Source of the DNA: Candidatus Rokuibacteriota bacterium | GTDB taxonomy: Bacteria > JAUVQV01 | NCBI GenBank assembly: GCA_030597995.1 | Contig: JAUVQV010000046.1 | Location: forward strand, 1-6,686 | DNA length: 6,686 bases | Direction: 5' to 3' | Shown: positions 1-4,877 of the stretch, piece after piece | Position numbering within the stretch: the stretch's first letter is position 1 | Layout: each line of letters begins with the position of its first letter | Notes under the pieces: generated by a model | Database searches by the model: none | Seen by the model: the letters and a program-made list of their open reading frames with translations, nothing else | Told to the model about the DNA's origin: nothing | Translations under genes and position numbers: made by a program

Positions 1-10
1 GCGATAACGT

Positions 11-682
11 TCACGCCTCGCTGAATTTCTCGATGTCCTCATTGGCACCGAGCACCACCAGGACGTCGTCCTTTCGTATCACCTCAGTAGGCAGAGGGTT
101 GATGTTCCAGGACTCCTTCTCGGTGATCTCTCCCTGTTTGCTCTTGATGGCGATCAACGTCATCCCGTGCTCTGTCCTTAACCCGGCGTCCATCACTACC
201 TTATCCCAGAGAAACTCCGGGGCTGGAATCTCCACAATGCTGTACTCCGGTGAGAGTTCGATCAGCTCCAGCAATTCGGGCGTGATCAGACTGTAGGCCA
301 CCTTCTGCGCCATGTCCCTCTCCGGGTGCACGACCCGCTTCACCCCCAGCTGGGAGAGGACTCTCCCGTAAAGTTCGCTGTGGGCCTTGGACACGATGTT
401 TTTGATCCCCAACTCCTTCAGGATCATGACCACCAGGATGCTGGCCTCGGTGTTCTCACCGATGCTGACAATGGCCACGTCCACGTTCTCGATTCCCGCC
501 TCCCGCAGCGCCTTTTCGTCGGTGGCGTCGAGCTCGAGCGCCAGAGTAACGTGGTCCGCAAGAGCCTTGACCCTCTTCTCGTCCTTGTCGATCGCGATCA
601 CGTCCTGCTTGTTCTCCGCCAGGACACGCGCGACTTCCGAACCGAATCTCCCGAGCCCGATAACCGCAAAATGTTTTTTCAT
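11..682 (-). CDS. ktrA: KtrA/TrkA-like RCK regulatory subunit of a potassium uptake system
   Basis: Cytoplasmic nucleotide-binding subunit that gates the KtrB potassium channel encoded just upstream. The 223-residue length matches single-RCK KtrA proteins (about 220 residues) and not classical TrkA, which is about twice as long with two RCK repeats. Residues 1-130 form a Rossmann RCK_N domain: the dinucleotide motif is G9-L-G11-R-F-G14, and D32 sits at the end of the second strand in IDKD, as expected for binding the adenosine ribose. From about residue 140 to 220 is an RCK_C domain with the usual alternating beta pattern (YSIVEIPAP, then DVLVVLGA near the end). The start ATG overlaps the ktrB stop in an ATGA junction, and a GGGGAGG stretch lies about 11 bases upstream inside ktrB, so translation is probably coupled. 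The gene ends with TGA at 11-13. KtrA octamers respond to ATP/ADP or NAD(H) in studied members; the ligand here is not readable from sequence. Confidence 0.95.
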   Translation of the reverse strand: MKKHFAVIGLGRFGSEVARVLAENKQDVIAIDKDEKRVKALADHVTLALELDATDEKALREAGIENVDVAIVSIGENTEASILVVMILKELGIKNIVSKAHSELYGRVLSQLGVKRVVHPERDMAQKVAYSLITPELLELIELSPEYSIVEIPAPEFLWDKVVMDAGLRTEHGMTLIAIKSKQGEITEKESWNINPLPTEVIRKDDVLVVLGANEDIEKFSEA

Positions 683-2028
683 CCCACCATGATCCTCCCC
701 TCGGCATAGCGTATCCGTTCCTCACGCTGCCTGAGCAGCGCCGTAAAGAGCGTCAAGGGCCCGAGTCTTCCAGCCAGCATGGTCAATATTATGATCCCCT
801 TCGAGAGACCCGAAAAACCGGCGCTGAAACTCCTGGCTCCCCCGTCCCCGCTCGACAGCCCCACCGTCCCAAAGGCCGAAACCACCTCGAACATGGTCTT
901 CTGAAAACCGGTGTGCTCTATATCGACAATCACAAAAGTCACGGCGGGAACAAGGACCATCGCCAGGGCGAGGACCACGAGAGATTTCGCCACCAGTTCC
1001 TCCGGTATCCGCCGGCTGAAGATCACCGTGTCCCTTTTTCCCCTGATTGTGCACCACAGGTGCATGATCACCACGCTGAAGGTGGTGGTCTTGATGCCGC
1101 CGCCGGTGCTGCCCGGCGAGGCTCCGATCATCATCAGGAGAATCAGCAGAAAAACGGTGGCCGGCTGAAGAAGTGAATAATCGATGGTGCTGAACCCCGC
1201 CGTCCTCGTGGTCACAGAGGCAAAGAGAGAGGAGAGGAAAACCTCGACCCCGCTCCGGTCCGCATCCGCAAAGAAGTATCTCCTCTCGCTGAAATAAACC
1301 ATAAAGGCGCCGCCCGCCGTCAACACTGCGGTGGAGACGAGGACGATCAGCGTGTGCAGCATCAATTTTTTCTGATGTCCCCTCAGCCGGGCGTAGAGAT
1401 CATCGACCACGACAAACCCGATCCCGCCGAGAACAATGAGGGTCATGACAATGAGATTCATTGCGCCGTCGCCCCGGTACCGCGCGAGGCCATCCTCGAA
1501 GAGACTGAAGCCGGCGTTGTTGAAGGCCGATATGGAATGGAAGACTCCCTGCCAGAGCGCTTCCCGGTGAGAGTATTCCTTGAGAAAACTGAAATACAGC
1601 AGTGCTGTCCCAACCCCTTCCGCCAACAGCACAAAGATAATCATCCCCTTCATGAATCTCACGATCCCCTCGAAACTTCCGATGTTGAGGGATTCCTTGA
1701 TCAGTATTTTCTCTGAAATTCCAATCTTCCTCCCCGCCAGCAGGGCCATGAAAGTCGCCATGGACATGTACCCGAGACCCCCGATCTGAATGAGGAGGAG
1801 GATGACCGCCTTGCCGAAGTCGGTGAAATCTGCCGGGGTGCTCTTCACTATCAGACCGGTGACGCACACCGCCGAGGTCGAGGTGAAGAGGGCATCGATT
1901 GTTGAGATGTCGTGGGTGGTGGAGTAGGGAAGCTTGAGCAGAGCCGCCCCCAGCAGAATCACCGTCACAAATCCCAGGACGAGCAGTCGGGACGGCGTGA
2001 TCCTAGTTGCATTTTTATTATTATCCAT
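679..2028 (-). CDS. ktrB: KtrB/TrkH-family potassium channel subunit
   Basis: Integral membrane, K+-translocating subunit of a Ktr system, working with the RCK protein encoded directly downstream. At 449 residues it matches KtrB (about 445). All four pseudo-repeated pore loops are visible with their selectivity-filter glycines: SAVCVTGL (G58), SAFNNAGF (G173), TTRTAGF (G278) and SAFGTVGL (G390). The glycine-rich GASPGSTGGGIKTTTF stretch at residues 302-317 corresponds to the flexible intramembrane gating loop of the third repeat. Eight or so hydrophobic helices flank the loops. The ATG at 2028 gives the expected short polar N-terminus (DNNKN...) before the first helix; I see no clear Shine-Dalgarno sequence before it. 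The gene overlaps ktrA by 4 bases. It lies 114 bases downstream of the radical SAM gene on the same strand, so it could be read through from there or use its own promoter in that gap. Confidence 0.95.
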   Translation of the reverse strand: MDNNKNATRITPSRLLVLGFVTVILLGAALLKLPYSTTHDISTIDALFTSTSAVCVTGLIVKSTPADFTDFGKAVILLLIQIGGLGYMSMATFMALLAGRKIGISEKILIKESLNIGSFEGIVRFMKGMIIFVLLAEGVGTALLYFSFLKEYSHREALWQGVFHSISAFNNAGFSLFEDGLARYRGDGAMNLIVMTLIVLGGIGFVVVDDLYARLRGHQKKLMLHTLIVLVSTAVLTAGGAFMVYFSERRYFFADADRSGVEVFLSSLFASVTTRTAGFSTIDYSLLQPATVFLLILLMMIGASPGSTGGGIKTTTFSVVIMHLWCTIRGKRDTVIFSRRIPEELVAKSLVVLALAMVLVPAVTFVIVDIEHTGFQKTMFEVVSAFGTVGLSSGDGGARSFSAGFSGLSKGIIILTMLAGRLGPLTLFTALLRQREERIRYAEGRIMVG

Positions 2029-2045
2029 AATTATCAGTGCGATAC

Positions 2046-2059
2046 ATGAAATACTTCAT
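2046..2059. repeat. Short perfect inverted repeat upstream of ktrB
   Basis: ATGAA-ATAC-TTCAT, two 5-bp arms around a 4-base centre, lies 18 bases upstream of the ktrB start in an AT-rich stretch between ktrB and the radical SAM gene. This is where a promoter or operator for ktrB would be expected. An element this short can occur by chance, and no clear promoter hexamers flank it. Confidence 0.25.
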
Positions 2060-2092
2060 TCAGTTTATGAGGCATTGATTTCCCGAGAGCTG

Positions 2093-2132
2093 CACCGGCC
2101 TCCGTCGAGCACCGGAAGATCTCTTCCACCGG
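2093..2132. repeat. Three CACCGG direct repeats at exact 17-bp intervals
   Basis: CACCGG occurs at 2093, 2110 and 2127 (CCGGTG on the minus strand), each exactly 17 bases from the next, between the radical SAM stop and the ktrB start. The first two copies share a longer GCACCGG core. Between the second and third copies is a small hairpin, GGAAG-ATCT-CTTCC at 2114-2127. No T-run follows it in the minus direction, so it does not look like an intrinsic terminator. The repeats could be binding sites for a regulator of ktrB, or chance in GC-rich DNA. Confidence 0.35.
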
Positions 2133-2142
2133 AATGGTATGG

Positions 2143-3714
2143 CTAGCAGTTCGTGCCGCTCGGCGTCGGGATGGAAGCAAGAGAGGTCTCCGCCTCCGAC
2201 TTGAGATACGCATTGGGATCGTGATACAATGCCCCCTTTGGAAGCCACTCCCACATCGGTCCCATGCTCTGTCTCACCTGCTCGAGGTAAAACTGAGGCA
2301 GTTCTGTGGTCTCCTGCTCCAGATAGCTCCTGAAGCGGTGGTCGTCATCGAGCAGGCGGCGCACGGTTTTGAAATACCGTATCCTCCCAAAGCCTTCCGA
2401 AGATACGGCCCGGATGAAGTTCATCCAGCGCGGTATTGTGCCCGCAGTCGCGCGGTGACGTTTCAGAATCCGGGGCCACGAGAACGAGTAACTGGTGAGA
2501 TCGATCAGGCGGTCGTAGAATTCAGGCCAGGAATAGTTTTTCGGCCTCACATTCATGGCGTGGTTATTGTTCAGGAAATGGTGCGGGAACGGAAGCACGC
2601 GGCCGGCGCGCTGGTATTCGAGGTTGATCGGCGCGGCCTGCCCGAAGGCCGAGAGCTGTGAATATGCCGGAAAGGCGGCCGGCACCGAGTCCACGAAGCG
2701 CTTCGTAAACTCGAATGGTTCCGGTCCCTCGTCGGTGTCGAGACCGAGTACGAAATTGGCCTGGAGGTACGGAATGTACCTCAGGATGGTGTTGACCTGC
2801 TCGGAGACCAGCCGAACTTTTTCCCGCCCGCTCTTCCTGCCGGTCCGCGATTTGTGTCCGTGATCGAACCAGGATTCTATTCCCGGAAGGAGGGCCTTGA
2901 AGCCGTTTCGCGAGAGCCTCTGCAAGCGCGGCTCTGTGAGGAGCGAAAGGGTGGTCTCGGCAATGAAGTCGATCCTCCCGGGCGGCACCGCCTCTTCGAT
3001 CAGGCCCATGCTATCCTCGAATCGGATGCCGAAGTTCGGATCCTGCCAGGCGACGCGCGGCCGCTTGAATTTCTGCAGCAGGAACCGCAGGTCCTCCTTT
3101 ATTACGTCGAATTCCAGCTGTTGGTAGGGGACTGTGGAATCGATGCAAAAGCTGCAGCTATAAGGGCACCCCAGGCTGCCGAGCATAGACACCAACTTAA
3201 AAAAGCGCGCTTTTTCCAGGATCTGCTCAATGAACTTCCAGCGCTCGCGCACTCCCGGGAGCGCCGCCGGCTGCCTCGCGGCGGTGAGACGTACGCCGAG
3301 GGGGCGGTGCGGTAAGCAATCTTGCAGAAGGTCACGGATGATCTCCCGGTCCGTAAAACCCAGGACATAGTCGAAGTACCGTTGCGCATCCTGCGGGTAG
3401 CAGCGGGCGTGGGGTCCTCCGAGCGCGGTGACGGCTCCCTTCGAGCGGTAGAGATTGCTCAGCGCGTATGACAGTTGCGCCGCCTGCGTGAATGCCCCAA
3501 TGAAGACCAGGTCGATGTCCTCCGGAAGCTCCTCCATGAGATTTTCAAAACCTGTATAACACACCAGGGTGACGTCATGTCCCTCATCCTCGCACCAGCA
3601 GGCGATAGCCTGCGGCATGATACTCGAGAAATTGGCGGACATCACACGTGCCCACAGGGAGGTGGTGGGGGCCTTGGCGACCAGATCTATAATGCCGATA
3701 CGGAGCCTGCGCAC
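2143..3714 (-). CDS. Radical SAM protein with N-terminal B12-binding-like domain, function unknown
   Basis: A 523-residue radical SAM enzyme. C183-P-Y-S-C187-S-F-C190 is the CxxxCxxC motif that holds the 4Fe-4S cluster used to cleave S-adenosylmethionine. Residues 1-130 resemble the Rossmann-like cobalamin-binding domain that precedes many class B radical SAM enzymes: first strand RIGIIDLVA, then GHDVTLV, then the conserved A-L-G-G-P-H turn at 97-102 and DYVLGF at 115-120. The cobalamin-ligating DxHxxG motif is absent, as in some members that bind B12 without it or do not bind it. GIESW at 278-282 fits the fourth barrel strand. The C-terminal 150 residues are rich in aromatic and basic residues and I do not recognise them. 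The start is GTG; an in-frame TAA lies three codons upstream (3724-3726), so no longer start is possible, and a later start would remove the first beta strand. The stop is TAG at 2143-2145. Substrate unknown; neighbours do not suggest one. Confidence 0.9.
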   Translation of the reverse strand: MRRLRIGIIDLVAKAPTTSLWARVMSANFSSIMPQAIACWCEDEGHDVTLVCYTGFENLMEELPEDIDLVFIGAFTQAAQLSYALSNLYRSKGAVTALGGPHARCYPQDAQRYFDYVLGFTDREIIRDLLQDCLPHRPLGVRLTAARQPAALPGVRERWKFIEQILEKARFFKLVSMLGSLGCPYSCSFCIDSTVPYQQLEFDVIKEDLRFLLQKFKRPRVAWQDPNFGIRFEDSMGLIEEAVPPGRIDFIAETTLSLLTEPRLQRLSRNGFKALLPGIESWFDHGHKSRTGRKSGREKVRLVSEQVNTILRYIPYLQANFVLGLDTDEGPEPFEFTKRFVDSVPAAFPAYSQLSAFGQAAPINLEYQRAGRVLPFPHHFLNNNHAMNVRPKNYSWPEFYDRLIDLTSYSFSWPRILKRHRATAGTIPRWMNFIRAVSSEGFGRIRYFKTVRRLLDDDHRFRSYLEQETTELPQFYLEQVRQSMGPMWEWLPKGALYHDPNAYLKSEAETSLASIPTPSGTNC

Positions 3715-3720
3715 CTGGAT

Positions 3721-3749
3721 CTTTTACCTCGCGTCCCGGCCCCTGTCAA
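3721..3749 (-). promoter_or_regulatory. Candidate sigma-70-type promoter of the radical SAM gene
   Basis: On the minus strand a perfect TTGACA (3749 to 3744) is followed by a 17-base spacer and TAAAAG (3726 to 3721), which matches TATAAT at four of six positions. Spacing and orientation are right for the radical SAM gene. The expected start of transcription falls at or very near the GTG codon at 3714, which would make the message leaderless. The only Shine-Dalgarno-like stretch (GAGGT) overlaps the end of the spacer and the -10 box, so it cannot be used if this promoter is. Confidence 0.5.
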
Positions 3750-3810
3750 TAGCTCCGCGTTCCTCAGAAGACCCTTCGACCCGTCGCCGGACCTCCTCCC
3801 ATGGACGGCG

Positions 3811-3823
3811 CGCAACAGTTGCG
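3811..3823. promoter_or_regulatory. 13-bp perfect palindrome, candidate operator in the divergent intergenic region
   Basis: CGCAAC-A-GTTGCG is a perfect inverted repeat centred on A3817, lying between the divergent radical SAM and selenoprotein genes. Two 6-bp half-sites with a one-base centre suit a dimeric DNA-binding regulator; as RNA the full stem could not close around one base. It ends 53 bases before the selenoprotein start and overlaps the possible -35 box at 3819-3824. The regulator is not known. Confidence 0.4.
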
Positions 3824-3847
3824 ACTTTTATTGATTTACGGTAAGTT
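3819..3847 (+). promoter_or_regulatory. Weak candidate promoter of the selenoprotein gene
   Basis: TTGCGA (3819-3824), a 17-base spacer and TAAGTT (3842-3847) have correct sigma-70 geometry but only partial matches, especially at -10. TTGATT at 3831-3836 is a competing -35, but no convincing -10 follows at the right distance. The overlap of the first -35 with the palindrome at 3811-3823 would suit repression. Confidence 0.22.
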
Positions 3848-3862
3848 TCCACAATACCACGG

Positions 3863-3870
3863 AAGGAGGG
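3863..3870 (+). promoter_or_regulatory. Strong ribosome binding site for the selenoprotein
   Basis: AAGGAGGG lies 6 bases before the ATG at 3877, a near-perfect Shine-Dalgarno sequence at ideal spacing. It fixes the start of a protein whose N-terminus is a good signal peptide. A well-preserved start signal argues that the gene is expressed and not a decaying remnant. Confidence 0.8.
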
Positions 3871-3876
3871 AGAAGA

Positions 3877-4731
3877 ATGAAGAGGAAATTTACCGCCTTG
3901 CTCGGGGCGGCGCTCCTCGGTCTCGGAGTTGCCGTCCCGGCCCCGGCAGTCATGGAGTGGGAGCTGCTCAAGACCTTGCCCCTCGAGGGTGTCCCCCTGG
4001 ATCTGGCCGTATCAGCCGATGGCCAGAAGACCGCCGTGCTTCTTGAAGGGGGACGTATCTTCATCTATTCGGCGGACGGTAAGCTGACCGACAGCCTGAC
4101 CCTCACCACCCCGGCCGACCGCATCGCCGTTTCCCCGAGAGGAGAAAGGATCTTTCTCAGCAGTGGACGGAAGAAAACCGTTCAGATCATCGACCTGAGT
4201 TTCATACAAGAGATCAGTACTGCGGGTTCTCCTTTCAGGGGCCCGGCCGGGGCATCGGTGGCGATGGCCGTCTTCGATGACTTTCAGTGACCGTATTGTG
4301 CGAGGCTGTTGCCTCTCCTCGAGCAGGTGCTCGAGAAATACCCCCGGGACGTCAAGCTGGTCTACAAGAGCTTTCCTATACCGTCACACAAGTTCGCCCG
4401 CCCGGCGGCCGTGGCAGCCCTGGCCGCCGGGGAGCAGGGCAAGTTCTGGGAATTTCACGACCTGCTGTTTGAAAACTACAATCGCCTCAATGAGGCCAAA
4501 ATCCTGGAAATTGCGCAGGCCGTCGGTCTCGACATGGCACGCTACGAAAAAAGCAAGAAGAATCCCAAGATCATGGCCGCGATCAACCGGGACCTCCAGG
4601 AGGCGCGGAGGGCCGGGGTCAGAGGCACCCCCACCATCTTCCTCAACGGCCGGCTCCTGACGAACCGCAGCCTGGCGGGTTTCTCCAATATGATAGAGCG
4701 GGAGATCAAGAAAGCCGGTGGGAAAAAGTGA
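3877..4731 (+). CDS. Secreted beta-propeller/DsbA-like selenoprotein with a U-P-Y-C active site (TGA at 4288-4290 read as Sec)
   Basis: Predicted 284-residue thiol/selenol oxidoreductase acting in the periplasm. Residues 1-24 are a signal peptide (MKRK, hydrophobic core, cleavage after APA). Residues about 27-115 hold two or three beta-propeller-like strands sets (LAVSADGQKTAVLL, IAVSPRGERIFLSS), too few for a closed propeller. From about 125 on is a DsbA/thioredoxin fold: the strand VAMAVFDDFQ leads straight into TGA (residue 138), then P139-Y140-C141-A-R; the helical insertion follows; G250-T251-P252-T253 supplies the cis-proline that faces the active site. The frame is unchanged across the TGA, so this is not a frameshift. 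The TGA replaces exactly the nucleophilic cysteine of CPYC, and a SECIS-like hairpin follows, so I read it as selenocysteine. Translation ends at TGA 4729-4731, which lacks a redox context. The alternative is a Cys-to-stop mutation or a sequencing error. A standard annotation would split the gene at 4290. Confidence 0.82.
4288..4315 (+). promoter_or_regulatory. Candidate bacterial SECIS element: UGA plus hairpin
   Basis: After the TGA at 4288-4290 come 11 bases, then a perfect 5-bp stem GAGGC (4302-4306) and GCCTC (4311-4315) closed by the loop TGTT (4307-4310), with G at the second loop position. Bacterial SECIS elements lie inside the coding region directly after the UGA and present a G near the start of a small apical loop to SelB. 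The 11-base spacing is the same as I recall for the Escherichia coli fdhF element. The stem is short and lacks the bulged U known from fdhF, so binding strength is uncertain. Confidence 0.65.
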
Positions 4732-4805
4732 AACTATGTAAGGGAGAGGGAGGGAACGGAAAGCCGCCGCAGAGGTATAAAAGCTCACCGGGGAAGATCA
4801 AGGTG

Positions 4806-4850
4806 TGCCTATTGATCCGGGAGCAACCCATGCGCATCCTATAATAGGCA
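4806..4850 (+). promoter_or_regulatory. Inverted repeat with embedded TATAAT upstream of the cytochrome gene
   Basis: The 146-base gap between the selenoprotein and the cytochrome contains TGCCTATT (4806-4813) and its exact reverse complement AATAGGCA (4843-4850), separated by 29 bases. TATAAT (4840-4845), a perfect -10 hexamer, overlaps the right arm; its implied transcription start gives a leader of about 26 bases. No good -35 lies 16-18 bases upstream, so an activator binding the repeat may be needed. ATGCGCAT (4830-4837), a self-complementary octamer, lies between the arms. I see no intrinsic terminator for the selenoprotein gene in this gap. Confidence 0.35.
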
Positions 4851-4877
4851 AAAGAATTTTTCTGAGATTCGGCAGCT

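Noticed and set aside
2114..2127. Intrinsic terminator after the radical SAM gene (GGAAG-ATCT-CTTCC hairpin)
   Set aside because: The stem is only 5 bp and no T-run follows it on the minus strand.
2134..3315. Plus-strand open frames opposite the radical SAM gene
   Set aside because: They lie entirely or mostly within a well-supported minus-strand gene with an intact cluster motif and show no domain features of their own.
3803..3822. A sigma-54 promoter before the selenoprotein gene (GG and TTGC elements)
   Set aside because: The spacing between the GG and GC dinucleotides is 12 or 16 bases, not the fixed 10 required.
4286..4310. A frameshift or gene boundary between a 137-residue propeller protein and a separate thioredoxin-fold protein
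   Set aside because: Both parts are in the same frame, separated only by the TGA. The downstream part has no ribosome binding site, and starting it after the TGA would remove the active-site motif and the first strand of the fold.
4732..4877. A cyclic-dinucleotide (GEMM) riboswitch in the cytochrome leader, as often seen before multihaem cytochromes
   Set aside because: A GGAAAGCC stretch and a CCGGG...CCC stretch are faintly similar, but the conserved core and receptor motifs could not be placed in order. A covariance-model search would be decisive.
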